DNA of 64,000 nt from JACNKV01 sp964422145 (GTDB lineage Bacteria; Fidelibacterota; Marinisomatia; Marinisomatales; JACNKV01), in assembly GCA_964422145.1 (NCBI GenBank), contig CAYQZV010000006.1, positions 49,693 through 113,692 on the forward strand. Reading direction: 5' to 3'. Shown here one piece after another: positions 35,374 through 44,299 of the stretch (position 1 is its first letter; every line of letters begins with the position of its first letter). A model generated the notes under the pieces. The model was not told the DNA's origin, made no database searches, and was given only the letters and a program-made list of their open reading frames with translations. A program made the translations under genes and the position numbers.

Positions 35374-36558
35374 ATGATAAAAAACCATTTATTCACATCT
35401 GAATCCGTGACGGAGGGGCATCCGGATAAAGTGTGCGATGCCATCTCAGATGCAATTTTGGATAGTCTGCTATCACAAGACCCGGACTCCCATGTTGCTT
35501 GTGAGACGTTGGCAACCAAAGGGATGATCACTGTTGCCGGAGAAGTACGAACTCATGGATTTTGCGAAGTAGAAAAAATTGCCAAATATGTGTTAGAAGA
35601 GATTGGATACATCAATGCAGACTACGGGATGAACAGTGATGAAGTCCGCGTGTTCTCCATGCTGCATTCACAAAGCCCGGATATTGCTCAGGGCGTGGAT
35701 GAAAAAAGCGATCATGAACAAGGAGCGGGAGATCAGGGACTGATGTTCGGTTTTGCCTGCACGGAAACTCCGGAATTGATGCCGCTGCCAATCATGATCT
35801 CACACGCATTGACGCGCAGATTATCTTCGTTGCGGAAAAACGGAGAGCTTTCGTGGCTGAGACCGGACGGAAAATCTCAAGTGACTGTAGAATACAATGG
35901 GATGAAACCTGTCTCCGTAAAAAAAACCGTTATTGCCACACAGCATGATGATATGCTGGATCGTTTTTCAAGTGAAGAGGAAGAACATCAATTCATTGAA
36001 TCGGAAGTGATCAATAAGATCATCATTCCGGTCTTAGACAAATTTGGATTACCGTACGAAAAGGACTTTATTGTGAACGGCACCGGTCGGTTTGTCATGG
36101 GCGGACCTGAAGCAGACACCGGATTAACCGGGCGGAAGATCATCGTGGATACATATGGCGGATATGCACCTCACGGCGGTGGTGCATTTTCAGGGAAAGA
36201 TCCATCCAAAGTGGATCGCTCTGCAACTTACATGGCGCGGTATATTGCCAAGAATATCGTTGCTGCAGAACTAGCCGAACGCTGCGAAGTCCAATTCTCG
36301 TATTCAATCGGTGTGGCAGAACCGACATCACTTTCGGTCAAAACATTTGGAACGGGTGTGGTGGAAGACGATCAAATGACTGAAATTGTTCGTCAGGTAT
36401 TTCCGCTGAAACCAAAGGAAATTATTGACCATTTGAATTTAAAACGCCCAATCTACAGCGCCACAGCCGCCTACGGTCATTTTGGTCGGGAAGATGATCA
36501 ATTCACTTGGGAAAAAACAGATAAAATTGAAGAATTAAAACACATAGTGGGGAAATAA
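35374..36558 (+). CDS. metK: S-adenosylmethionine synthetase
   Basis: 394 residues, full length. Motifs: TSESVTEGHPDKVCDAISDA at the start, GAGDQGLMFGFAC near 121, VNGTGRFVMGGPEADTGLTG near 237 and GGGAFSGKDPSKVDRSATY near 267, including the P-loop-like Gly stretch and phosphate-binding Lys/Asp. It makes SAM from methionine and ATP, and the SAM-II riboswitch in its leader provides feedback. ahcY begins 2 bases after its stop, joining SAM production with recycling of its product. Confidence 0.97.
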   Translation: MIKNHLFTSESVTEGHPDKVCDAISDAILDSLLSQDPDSHVACETLATKGMITVAGEVRTHGFCEVEKIAKYVLEEIGYINADYGMNSDEVRVFSMLHSQSPDIAQGVDEKSDHEQGAGDQGLMFGFACTETPELMPLPIMISHALTRRLSSLRKNGELSWLRPDGKSQVTVEYNGMKPVSVKKTVIATQHDDMLDRFSSEEEEHQFIESEVINKIIIPVLDKFGLPYEKDFIVNGTGRFVMGGPEADTGLTGRKIIVDTYGGYAPHGGGAFSGKDPSKVDRSATYMARYIAKNIVAAELAERCEVQFSYSIGVAEPTSLSVKTFGTGVVEDDQMTEIVRQVFPLKPKEIIDHLNLKRPIYSATAAYGHFGREDDQFTWEKTDKIEELKHIVGK

Positions 36559-36559
36559 T

Positions 36560-37981
36560 ATGGTTGGAGATGACCTGAAGTACAAAGTAAAAGATATCAC
36601 GCTGGCACCGGACGGTCGCAAAGCAATTGAGATAGCAGAAAAAGAAATGCCCGGTTTGATGGCTGTCCGTAAAAAATACGGAAGTGAAAAACCGCTGTCC
36701 GGATTGAAAATCACCGGATCACTGCACATGACGGTTGAAACGGCAGTACTCATTGAGACGTTAAAAGAACTCGGAGCTGACGTTCGTTGGGCAAGTTGTA
36801 ATATCTTTTCCACTCAAGATCATGCCGCTGCTGCTATCGCCGATACCGGCACTCCGGTGTTTGCATGGAAAGGGGAAACTCTTGAAGAATATTGGTGGTG
36901 CACACTTCAGGCTTTAACCTTTCCCGGGGATCAAAGCTGCGACCTGATCGTAGATGACGGCGGGGATGCAACTTTGCTGATCCACAAAGGGTTTGAGCTG
37001 GAGAGCTATTACTCCGAGCATGGAAAAACGCCTCCGATTACGACTCAAGTTCGTGAGGAGCAAGTTGTGGAAGAATTATTACGAAAAGTGCTGGAAGAGG
37101 ATCCGAATCATTGGCATAACGTGGTTGAAACCATGATCGGGGTTTCAGAAGAAACAACAACAGGTGTTCACCGTCTTATGCAAATGGAAGAAAGCGGGAC
37201 GCTGCTTTTCCCGGCTTATAATGTAAACGACTCTGTGACCAAATCGAAGTTCGATAATATTTACGGATGCCGTGAATCTCTGGCTGACGGAATTAAACGT
37301 GCCACCGATGTCATGATCGCAGGAAAAACAGTCTGTATCTGCGGTTACGGTGATGTCGGCAGAGGATGCGCTCAATCTATGCGCGGATACGGCGCTCGAG
37401 TTTTAATAACGGAGATCGACCCGATCTGTGCATTGCAGGCTGCGATGGAGGGATTTGAAGTTGTCACCGTTGGCGAAGCGCTGCCGGAAGCCAGTATCTT
37501 TGTAACGGCAACGGGAAATTGCGATGTGATCACACTTGAACACATGCGGAATATGAAGGATCAATCCATCGTGTGTAATATCGGGCACTTCGATAATGAG
37601 ATCGAAGTTGAGCTGCTGAATCAAGCTTATGATGCAGAGCGGACAACGATCAAGCCGCAGGTTGACCGCTATGATTTTCAAGACGGACATCAAATCTTTT
37701 TGCTATCTGAAGGACGTTTGGTCAATTTGGGAAATGCCACAGGACATCCGTCTTTCGTGATGAGCAATTCATTTACCAACCAAGTATTAGCGCAAATCGC
37801 TTTAGCCAAGAAGAAACCGGAGATTGGTGTGTATACGCTTCCAAAGATTCTTGACGAAGAAGTCGCCCGACTCCATTTGGATCATTTGGGTGCAACGTTA
37901 ACAAAATTGACTAAAAAACAATCCGGGTATTTAGGCATCCCGCAGGAAGGTCCTTACAAACCGGATTCGTACCGCTACTAA
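36560..37981 (+). CDS. ahcY: Adenosylhomocysteinase
   Basis: 473 residues, the length of bacterial long-form SAH hydrolases. Visible motifs: LKITGSLHMTVETAVLIETL near 48, SCNIFSTQDHAAAAIA near 78, VNDSVTKSKFDNIYGCRESL near 220, the NAD Rossmann loop CGYGDVGRGCAQSMRGYGA near 254, and C-terminal LTKKQSGYLGIP and KPDSYRY with the closing Tyr. It cleaves SAH to adenosine and homocysteine. It is co-transcribed with metK under the SAM-II riboswitch. Confidence 0.97.
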   Translation: MVGDDLKYKVKDITLAPDGRKAIEIAEKEMPGLMAVRKKYGSEKPLSGLKITGSLHMTVETAVLIETLKELGADVRWASCNIFSTQDHAAAAIADTGTPVFAWKGETLEEYWWCTLQALTFPGDQSCDLIVDDGGDATLLIHKGFELESYYSEHGKTPPITTQVREEQVVEELLRKVLEEDPNHWHNVVETMIGVSEETTTGVHRLMQMEESGTLLFPAYNVNDSVTKSKFDNIYGCRESLADGIKRATDVMIAGKTVCICGYGDVGRGCAQSMRGYGARVLITEIDPICALQAAMEGFEVVTVGEALPEASIFVTATGNCDVITLEHMRNMKDQSIVCNIGHFDNEIEVELLNQAYDAERTTIKPQVDRYDFQDGHQIFLLSEGRLVNLGNATGHPSFVMSNSFTNQVLAQIALAKKKPEIGVYTLPKILDEEVARLHLDHLGATLTKLTKKQSGYLGIPQEGPYKPDSYRY

Positions 37982-38004
37982 ACCAAACCAAAAAGGGGGT
38001 ATGT

Positions 38005-38481
38005 ATGTCAATGACAACACGATTAACATGGATCGTTTGTGCCGTCCTGTTTGTCACAGGATGCGCTGTTCAAACCGGATCGGTTAATACCGAAAATCGA
38101 TATTCTGCAGAAAAAATTGATGAAACAACTGTTCGGGTGACATTCGAGGGCAACCATCAGCAGGGACAGGAAGATGTTCAACAGTATCTTATTTATCATT
38201 GTGCTGTTGTAACCATCCGGAACGGATATTCGCATTTTGTCGTGATCGCTGATAACAGCTACAAACATGTCGGGAAAAAAGAATTCTTAGATTCTGATCT
38301 GACATTTGAGACGACCACGTCGATGTCCGGCGGTGTGAATACCCGCGTCAGAAGTAATTTCGGCGCACAGGATGTCGATGTCAGTTACATTGGCGATTTC
38401 ACGATCAGAATGCTCAAAAGTGCCGAAACTCATGCGGTAGACGCGAAGACATTCAAAAGAGATTTTGAGTCAAGAAACTGA
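38005..38481 (+). CDS. Small lipoprotein resembling CC0125/CC1285 family
   Basis: 158 residues. Signal with lipobox VTGC (Cys20). GGGGG lies 5 bases before ATG 38005. Mature part contains YSAEKIDETTVRVTFEGN near 33, DVQQYLIYHCAVVTIRNGYSHF near 57 and VVIADNSY, the order of elements seen in CC0125/CC1285-type lipoproteins. Function unknown. It lies 23 bases after ahcY and may be read through from that operon. Confidence 0.72.
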   Translation: MSMTTRLTWIVCAVLFVTGCAVQTGSVNTENRYSAEKIDETTVRVTFEGNHQQGQEDVQQYLIYHCAVVTIRNGYSHFVVIADNSYKHVGKKEFLDSDLTFETTTSMSGGVNTRVRSNFGAQDVDVSYIGDFTIRMLKSAETHAVDAKTFKRDFESRN

Positions 38482-38868
38482 CTTCTGCCACATACGATTT
38501 GATTCATTTATAGATCACAAAAACCAAAGCTGTGATGTATATCACAGACGTGTTCTCTTCTCTCTTATTTGTTTTTTAAAGGTTGACACCAGGCAAGCTC
38601 AATTAGTAAGTTTCACTGTTCATAGTCAAGAAATTGATTTGATATGAATAAAAGGGTCAGCGTCAAATTCAGGAAAAATGTGATTTTAAAACCATTTTCC
38701 CATCCATTCTGTGCCATCCGGCAAAGTCATCCTGCTGCCCGCTATATATATCTTTGATTTCAGGATCATTTTCAGAGGTCCTACTTTTCCTCTGAGATCT
38801 TGAGCGTCGAAACGCGCCTAATCAGTTTATGGGACTGAGAGGGCGGAGCTATATCAAAAATGATTTAA
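38482..38868. other. Non-coding gap before the polysaccharide locus
   Basis: About 390 bases hold the CRP-like palindrome, a short frame at 38644-38757 (37 residues, no ribosome site) and a GGCGGAGCTATAT stretch at 38852 that recurs with few changes at 59410 (GGCGGAGCTACAT). The minus strand from about 38820 back to 38690 also reads openly. These may be remnants of a small mobile gene; I cannot name it. Confidence 0.3.
38530..38547. promoter_or_regulatory. CRP/FNR-type palindrome
   Basis: CTGTGATGTATATCACAG is an 18-base perfect palindrome containing TGTGA-N6-TCACA, the consensus of CRP-family binding sites. It lies 49 bases after the lipoprotein stop with no strong gene immediately downstream, so a role as regulator site or as a 3' hairpin are both possible. 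Confidence 0.4.
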
Positions 38869-38896
38869 AATTTATAATTCATAATTTATAATTGTA
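38869..38896. repeat. 7-bp-period array, left of four-helix-bundle gene 1
   Basis: Four degenerate heptads (AATTTAT, AATTCAT, AATTTAT, AATTGTA) end two bases before the ATG of the next gene. Inverted with respect to the array after that gene: the reverse complement shares AATTATAAATT. Confidence 0.75.
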
Positions 38897-38898
38897 AA

Positions 38899-39249
38899 AT
38901 GTCAGGGAATATCCTAAAGGATAAAAGTTTTCAATTTTCATTAGAAATTATTTCTTTATACAAATATCTGACCCAAGTAAAGAAAGAATATATTTTATCA
39001 AAACAATTATTACGTTCCGGCACATCGATTGGTGCCAATATAGAGGAAGCTTTAGTTTCTCAAAGTAAAAAGGAATTTATCGCAAAGTTGAATATTTCAC
39101 TTAAAGAAGCCCACGAAACACATTATTGGTTACGGTTACTAAAAGAAAGCGGATATATCGGTAAAGATAATTTAATTTTAAAATCAGAAGAACTATTTAA
39201 ACTACTTACCTCTATTATTAAGACAACAAAGAAAAATTCTAAATTATAA
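38899..39249 (+). CDS. Four-helix-bundle protein (23S rRNA intervening-sequence protein family), copy 1
   Basis: 116 residues matching the TIGR02436/S23 family: LLRSGTSIGANIEEAL near 41, SQSKKEFIAKLNISLKEAHE near 60 and THYWLRLLKESG near 74. The family was first found in proteins encoded by intervening sequences of 23S rRNA genes and forms a pentamer-like helical bundle; its cellular role is unknown. It is flanked by inverted heptad arrays and has no visible ribosome site. Two more copies lie at 41.0 and 46.1 kb. Confidence 0.85.
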   Translation: MSGNILKDKSFQFSLEIISLYKYLTQVKKEYILSKQLLRSGTSIGANIEEALVSQSKKEFIAKLNISLKEAHETHYWLRLLKESGYIGKDNLILKSEELFKLLTSIIKTTKKNSKL

Positions 39250-39276
39250 ATTGCACATTATTAATTAGGTAACTCA
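39242..39276. repeat. 7-bp-period array, right of four-helix-bundle gene 1
   Basis: Heptads AATTATA, AATTGCA, CATTATT, AATTAGG and TAACTCA overlap the stop codon of copy 1 and run into the ATG of the CpsB gene at 39276. Confidence 0.7.
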
Positions 39277-40073
39277 TGATCGATTTTCATAACCATATAT
39301 TACCCGCAACGGATGACGGTTCTCCGAGTATGGAAGTTACCCTGAGCATGCTTCGTACTGCAGCCGATCAAGGGATTACCGATATCGTAAATACCGTCCA
39401 TTTTCAAAGCCCGAGAATGGATAGGGTTCCGGTCGAGATTGACGCTTTAACGGAAACAATGAATCAAGTCCGAGAGTCAATGAAGAATGAAGGAATTAAT
39501 ATTCAACTTCATTTAGGGGCGGAAGTCTTTTATTTACCCAATTTGATGGAATTGATCAAAAATCCGTTGTTAACATTTGGACGCGGAAAGTATATGCTTA
39601 TCGAGTTTTCCACTCGAACGCTGCCGGAAAGCTGCTGGCAGATGTTTTTTGATTTGAACCTCGCAGGCATAACTCCGATTATCGCTCATCCGGAGCGGTA
39701 CAAAAAAGTGCAGGAGAATCCTGCCTTGGTTGGGCGGTTTATCCGATCCGGTTGTCTCATTCAATTGGATGCCGGAAGTCTTATCGGAACTTTAGGGGAA
39801 TCATCCAAAAAAGCGTCCCTTGAGATATTAAGGCAGGGATTATGTCATATCATCGGGTCGGATGCTCATGATGACAGAAAACGGAACTTTCAATTAGCAG
39901 AAGCCGTTGAAATAGCCGTGAAATACCTCGGTGAGGACATTGCGAATCAATTGGTAACCACGAATCCAAAAGCTGTTTTGGATGGGGAATACATTGAGCC
40001 GGGTGATGGGGAATATCATGAACCAAAACGCTCTTTTTGGTCGCGTTTACAGGACTATGGCAGAAGAAAGTAG
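39276..40073 (+). CDS. CpsB/CapC-type tyrosine-protein phosphatase (PHP domain)
   Basis: 265 residues. Metal-binding PHP motifs: DFHNHILPATDDGS at the start, NTVHF near 39, HLGAEVFYLP near 77, IAHPERY near 129 and IGSDAHDDRKRN near 189. In capsule systems such enzymes dephosphorylate the Wzc/CpsD tyrosine kinase tail, which is encoded 1.4 kb downstream with a Tyr-rich end. This opens the polysaccharide locus. Confidence 0.9.
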   Translation: MIDFHNHILPATDDGSPSMEVTLSMLRTAADQGITDIVNTVHFQSPRMDRVPVEIDALTETMNQVRESMKNEGINIQLHLGAEVFYLPNLMELIKNPLLTFGRGKYMLIEFSTRTLPESCWQMFFDLNLAGITPIIAHPERYKKVQENPALVGRFIRSGCLIQLDAGSLIGTLGESSKKASLEILRQGLCHIIGSDAHDDRKRNFQLAEAVEIAVKYLGEDIANQLVTTNPKAVLDGEYIEPGDGEYHEPKRSFWSRLQDYGRRK

Positions 40074-40115
40074 AAGAGTAAAAACGCAATTAAGAATAAT
40101 TCAGTTTTCTACTGC

Positions 40116-40285
40116 TGTCATTCTGATCCCGATTTATCGGGAGAAGAATCTCAAACATGGTCGGGAGCGAATAACGTACTGTGAATAAAATGACACTTGA
40201 GATCTCTAGCTGCCGAAATACCTTTCCGCCGAAGTATAACGAAGGAGGAAAATGCAGGCACGCCTTCGCTTCACTCAAGATGACA
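40116..40285. repeat. TGTCATTCTGA palindromic element, copy A
   Basis: A 170-base element with imperfect terminal inverted repeats, TGTCATTCTGA at the left and TCAAGATGACA at the right, and an inner CCCGATTTATCGGG hairpin. Copy B at 43907 has the same length and is nearly identical throughout. No coding capacity; miniature non-autonomous element type. Confidence 0.85.
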
Positions 40286-40474
40286 AAGAAATGAGCGAAT
40301 CTGTTTCGGGTTCCGATCTAAGAGAGAACCAGTGCATTTCGCAAAAAGATAATAACATCATTGACGAATGCATGAATTATAGCAACTTTCATTTAACACA
40401 ACCCCTAAGTCCCTTTTATAGTCTTTATCTAAGTTTTAGTCATTATCATTAACCCATTAACTTTTGGAAATCTT

Positions 40475-40981
40475 ATGAAAAAACTCTTAATAATCTTATC
40501 TATGCTTTTTCTCGGTACTGTGTTTGCCCAAACACAATTAGCACCGAACTATAACGGATCTGCACAGCATCAAATTTCCAGTAAACGGTATTTTACCGAT
40601 GAATACGGAAATATCCTGATGAATGTCAATGTATGGGGGCATGTAAACAAACCCGGGCGGCACGTGGTTTATGAAGGCATTGATCTGGCAACGCTGCTCT
40701 CCATGGTGGGCGGACCGAAAACCGGCGCAAATTTGAAAAAGATTAGACTCTTTCGGGAAGCCGAAGATGAAAACGGGAATTTCACGTACGAGATCAATAT
40801 GGAAAGATTTTTAAAAACCGGGAATCGGGAAGGTTTCGTTAAAATAATGCCCAATGATACCTTTGTCGTTCCGCAAACATTTACGTCACTCGTGTTTGCA
40901 GAAATGAGAACGGTCAATACCTTTATGTCAATGCTGAATCTCTATTTTACAATGCAGTATTATCGGGAAAGATTAAAATAA
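40475..40981 (+). CDS. SLBB-domain periplasmic protein of polysaccharide export
   Basis: 168 residues with signal peptide (MKKLLIILSMLFLGTVFAQ). One SLBB domain: VNVWGHVNKPGRHVVYEGID near 51, LATLLSMVGGPKTGANLKKI near 71 and an MPNDTFVVPQ segment near 128, then an amphipathic C-terminal helix. It lacks the Poly_export (Wza N-terminal) domain, so it is a short relative of Wza, perhaps an accessory ring or a partner of a Wza encoded elsewhere. It lies between CpsB and Wzc genes. Confidence 0.82.
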   Translation: MKKLLIILSMLFLGTVFAQTQLAPNYNGSAQHQISSKRYFTDEYGNILMNVNVWGHVNKPGRHVVYEGIDLATLLSMVGGPKTGANLKKIRLFREAEDENGNFTYEINMERFLKTGNREGFVKIMPNDTFVVPQTFTSLVFAEMRTVNTFMSMLNLYFTMQYYRERLK

Positions 40982-40982
40982 A

Positions 40983-41017
40983 GTGATCTGTTATCCGTTA
41001 TCAGTTATCAGAGTGTT
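40983..41017. repeat. 7-bp-period array, left of four-helix-bundle gene 2
   Basis: Heptads GTGATCT, GTTATCC, GTTATCA, GTTATCA and GAGTGTT start right at the SLBB stop codon. They are the reverse-complement type of the TAACTGA array on the other side of the gene. Confidence 0.8.
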
Positions 41018-41032
41018 AAGTGAAGACAGAGG

Positions 41033-41386
41033 ATGGTAAAGACACACAAAGATTTAGATGTTTGGAAGAAATCAATTGCATTGACTAAGATGATTTATGA
41101 ATTCACAGATGAACTGCCCGGCTCCGAAAAATACGGTCTAATATCTCAAATGCGCAGGGCTGCCGTTTCTATTCCATCGAATATAGCCGAAGGTGCAGGC
41201 CGTAGTTCACATGCTGAGTTGCGGAATTTTGTAAACATCGCGCTGGGTTCATTGACTGAGCTTGAGACTCAAATTATCCTTTGTAAAGAACTTTCCCTTG
41301 TACATGATGTCCCGAATGAACTAAGCAGTATTTTCCTCGATACAAGAAAATTGTTAAACGGATTAAAACGATCCCTTAAACCATAA
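41033..41386 (+). CDS. Four-helix-bundle protein, copy 2
   Basis: 117 residues, same TIGR02436 family as copy 1: HKDLDVWKKSIALTKMIYEF at the start, YGLISQMRRAAVSIPSNIAE near 37, GAGRSSHAELRNFVNIALGS near 57 and LTELETQIILC. It is closer to copy 3 (46054) than to copy 1. Flanked on both sides by inverted TGATAAC-type arrays, between slbb and wzc. Confidence 0.9.
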   Translation: MVKTHKDLDVWKKSIALTKMIYEFTDELPGSEKYGLISQMRRAAVSIPSNIAEGAGRSSHAELRNFVNIALGSLTELETQIILCKELSLVHDVPNELSSIFLDTRKLLNGLKRSLKP

Positions 41387-41409
41387 AATAACTCGTGGTT
41401 AGTATACGG

Positions 41410-41451
41410 TAACGGATAACTGATCACTGATAACTGAAAACTAAAAATTAT
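41410..41451. repeat. 7-bp-period array, right of four-helix-bundle gene 2
   Basis: Heptads TAACGGA, TAACTGA, TCACTGA, TAACTGA, AAACTAA and AAATTAT in exact 7-base phase run into the ATG of wzc at 41450, occupying the place of a ribosome binding site. Confidence 0.85.
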
Positions 41452-43804
41452 GAATAATTCAATACAAACTTATCAAGAATCCCAGGACTTTGCCTCGGAG
41501 CTGACCCTTCAAGATATGATCCGTATCGTGAACCGGGGCAGGTCCTGGATATTTTGGACGACCCTTGCGGTATTTAGTATAACACTATACTATACCTTAT
41601 CGGTAACTCCCGAGTATAAAGCCACATCCACCGTCCTTATCAAAACCCAAAACGATATGTCATCCGTCTTTGATTTTTCAGGGATGCAGGGACAAACGGA
41701 GATCGCGAATGAGATTGAGCTGGTCCAGTCTCGAACCGTTGCGGAAGCTGCCGTCGACGAATTGTGGAAAACCGAAAAGAAAAACAACCTCAGTTTATTC
41801 GGATCGCGTGTTTATTATCCTCCGGGACAGGATTTACGGAATCTGGTAAAAGAAGTGGTTTCGCTGGGTCTCTATAATCCGGATAAGAACGATCCATCAG
41901 TTCACGAGAACACATTATCAGATTCGATGAAGCATGCTTTTGCAAGCCGGATTCAAAATACCATAGAAGTCGAGAATCAGCGGAATACCGATATTTTGAA
42001 GATCACATTTACTAGCCCGTTTCCGGAAGAATCGGCTTTACTCGCGAATACGATAACCCGGATGTATCTGCAGCAGGATAAACAGTGGAGCTCGGACCAG
42101 GTGTACAATCTTCTGGGGTTTTTACGGGAGCAGGTTATTGTAAAAGAAACAGAACTTGCCAAGGCAGAAGAGTTGGTTCGGGATTATATGGAGAAGGAAC
42201 AGATCTTTGATTTAACCGGAAATGCTGAACAGCTTTTGGAACAATTGGTGGCAGCCGAAGCCCAGCTTTATAATACCATCGCGGAAATGAATATCGCACA
42301 GGAACAGATCCGGTATTTACGTGAGCAGCTATCCAAGGAAGAAGAATCCCTGGCAGATCAGCTTTTGAATTCCATCAATGCAAGAGTCTTTGCACTCCGG
42401 CAGGAGATCGGCTCTAAAGAAGCTGATTTGGTTCGTAACAGCGGCATGTACGGAGAGAGTCATGAAGCGGTATTGAATATCCGTGAGGAAATCAATGCGC
42501 TGAAAGAAAGTTTGGATGAACAAACACAAAATCTCATTGCCCGCGGTGTAGCGGTATCGGATCCGATTGAGTATCGTCAAGAGCTGATCACCGAGCTGCT
42601 GACCGCAGAAGCAATGCTTGCAGGACAGACAGCCCGATCAGAAGAATATCATAAACTGGTGGATCGATACAATCTTCAGCTGAATCAGCTTCCGAGCAAA
42701 CAGCTTCAGTTTGCAAGACTTGAACGAGACCGGTCTGTACTGGCTGAAACCTATACCTTCATGCGGCAGAAACTCGAAGAGACGAAGATCACCGTAGCAT
42801 CCGAGTCCGGGAAAGTGCAGATCGTGGATACAGCGATCGTACCAACTGGACGGTCAAAGCCGAATCATAAAATGAATTTACTCATCGGGCTGATCCTTGG
42901 TCTCGGCGGCGGTGTAGGACTTATTTTATTACGAGATGCATTGGACAATACTGTAAAATCGCTGGATTGGATTGAAAGACTCGGGAACACCGTATTGGGA
43001 GTCATCCCGGTTGTGGGCGGAGAAGTCTATGAGAAAAAACGGAAAAAGATGAAGGGGGTTTTAGAGGGTAATCAATCCTCTGCGAGTCGGATGAGAAGGC
43101 GGATGATCACTCGGGAAGATCCGAAATCACCGGTGTCCGAAGCCTATCGAAGCCTGCGAACCAATATTATTTATACCCAGGCGGATAAGCCGATCAAATC
43201 GATTTTAGTCTCCAGTCCGGGAGCAGGGGAAGGGAAAACAACAACGGTTACGAATCTCGCCATCACGTTTGCGAATATGGGGAAGCGAACGCTTTTGATT
43301 GATGCAGACCTTAGAAGACCGGTTCAGCATTCCATATGGAAGATTAAGAAGGATCCGGGGTTAACCCATTATCTTTCCGGTGCAGTGAATGATTTTAATT
43401 CACTGGTTCATTCAACGGATATTGAAAATTTATCTATCGTACCGGCTGGTATTTCGCCGCCGAATCCATCCGAGCTGCTTGGATCAGAACGGATGACGGA
43501 ATTGATCGCAAATTTGGAAAAAGAATGGGATTATATTTTATTTGACTCTCCGCCGATTGCAGCGGTTACAGATGCATCGATGATCTCCCGTGAAATTGAT
43601 ACGATGGTTGTGGTGGTAAAAGCCGGAGAAACGCATAAAGAAGCTTATCGACGAGCAGTGCATACATTGAAGTCGATCAATGTTCCGTTGGCAGGGATTG
43701 TCATGAACGGGATTTCCAGACAGACGTCTTATGATACCTATTATTACTACTATTACCAGTACTATACACATTATTATGGATCAGGAGATTCGAGCGAAAA
43801 GTGA
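41450..43804 (+). CDS. Wzc-like polysaccharide co-polymerase / tyrosine autokinase
   Basis: 784 residues. Wzz-type chain-length domain with membrane span near 33-50, periplasmic coiled coil (about 200-380), GNVR-type segment LPSKQLQFARLERDRSV near 420, second span NLLIGLILGLGGGVGLILL near 475. Cytoplasmic BY-kinase: Walker A SSPGAGEGKTTT near 588, Walker A' LLIDADLRRP near 616, Walker B YILFDSPP near 695, and a C-terminal Tyr cluster (TYYYYYYQYYTHYY) for autophosphorylation. It controls export and length of the polysaccharide together with CpsB. Confidence 0.93.
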   Translation: MNNSIQTYQESQDFASELTLQDMIRIVNRGRSWIFWTTLAVFSITLYYTLSVTPEYKATSTVLIKTQNDMSSVFDFSGMQGQTEIANEIELVQSRTVAEAAVDELWKTEKKNNLSLFGSRVYYPPGQDLRNLVKEVVSLGLYNPDKNDPSVHENTLSDSMKHAFASRIQNTIEVENQRNTDILKITFTSPFPEESALLANTITRMYLQQDKQWSSDQVYNLLGFLREQVIVKETELAKAEELVRDYMEKEQIFDLTGNAEQLLEQLVAAEAQLYNTIAEMNIAQEQIRYLREQLSKEEESLADQLLNSINARVFALRQEIGSKEADLVRNSGMYGESHEAVLNIREEINALKESLDEQTQNLIARGVAVSDPIEYRQELITELLTAEAMLAGQTARSEEYHKLVDRYNLQLNQLPSKQLQFARLERDRSVLAETYTFMRQKLEETKITVASESGKVQIVDTAIVPTGRSKPNHKMNLLIGLILGLGGGVGLILLRDALDNTVKSLDWIERLGNTVLGVIPVVGGEVYEKKRKKMKGVLEGNQSSASRMRRRMITREDPKSPVSEAYRSLRTNIIYTQADKPIKSILVSSPGAGEGKTTTVTNLAITFANMGKRTLLIDADLRRPVQHSIWKIKKDPGLTHYLSGAVNDFNSLVHSTDIENLSIVPAGISPPNPSELLGSERMTELIANLEKEWDYILFDSPPIAAVTDASMISREIDTMVVVVKAGETHKEAYRRAVHTLKSINVPLAGIVMNGISRQTSYDTYYYYYYQYYTHYYGSGDSSEK

Positions 43805-43860
43805 GAGAATTGAAAGGGTAGAAAAGGTAGATGAGTAGAAGGGTTAAGGAGTAGAGACAC

Positions 43861-43895
43861 AATTTATAATTTACAGTTTATAATTTGTAATTACT
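43861..43895. repeat. 7-bp-period array after wzc
   Basis: Heptads AATTTAT, AATTTAC, AGTTTAT, AATTTGT and AATTACT in phase. Same type as the arrays at 38869 and 45004; it stands 12 bases before palindromic element copy B. Confidence 0.75.
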
Positions 43896-43906
43896 CCATT
43901 CACTCC

Positions 43907-44076
43907 TGTCATTCTGATCCCGATTTATCGGGAGAAGAATCTCAAACATGGTCGGAAGCGAATAACATACTATGAATAAAATTACACTTGAGATCTCTAG
44001 CTGCCGAAATACCTTTCCGCCGAAGTATAACGAAGGAGGAAAATGTAGGCACGCCTTCGCTACACTCAGGATGACA
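43907..44076. repeat. TGTCATTCTGA palindromic element, copy B
   Basis: 170 bases, nearly identical to copy A, ending TCAGGATGACA, which pairs with the left TGTCATTCTGA except for one position. Confidence 0.88.
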
Positions 44077-44167
44077 AAGAATACGTATGTTATCATATTG
44101 AGGGAATGTAATGACTGAAATGAAAAACGGAATACGGAAACCGAAGACAGAACAATATTTTCCCTAC

Positions 44168-44273
44168 TGTCATACTGTAGGAATGATAATGACTGAAGTA
44201 TCTCATGCATTTTTGAATAGAAAAAAACATGATAGACCAATAAATGAGATTCCTTGCTGTACTTAGAATGACA
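44168..44273. repeat. TGTCATTCTGA palindromic element, diverged copy D
   Basis: 106 bases opening TGTCATACTG and closing TTAGAATGACA, with a retained inner ATCTCATGCAT in the place of ATCTCAAACATGG. It is the left flank of the GIY-YIG gene. Confidence 0.6.
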
Positions 44274-44299
44274 AAAATCATAATGACAATTAAATATCC

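Noticed and set aside
38644..38757. 37-codon frame with basic residues
   Set aside because: No ribosome site, no family, and the opposite strand reads openly too; kept only as a note in the gap entry.
40252..40452. Open frame of 66 codons downstream of the CpsB gene
   Set aside because: Its first part lies inside palindromic element A and the product has no recognisable fold; read as repeat DNA.
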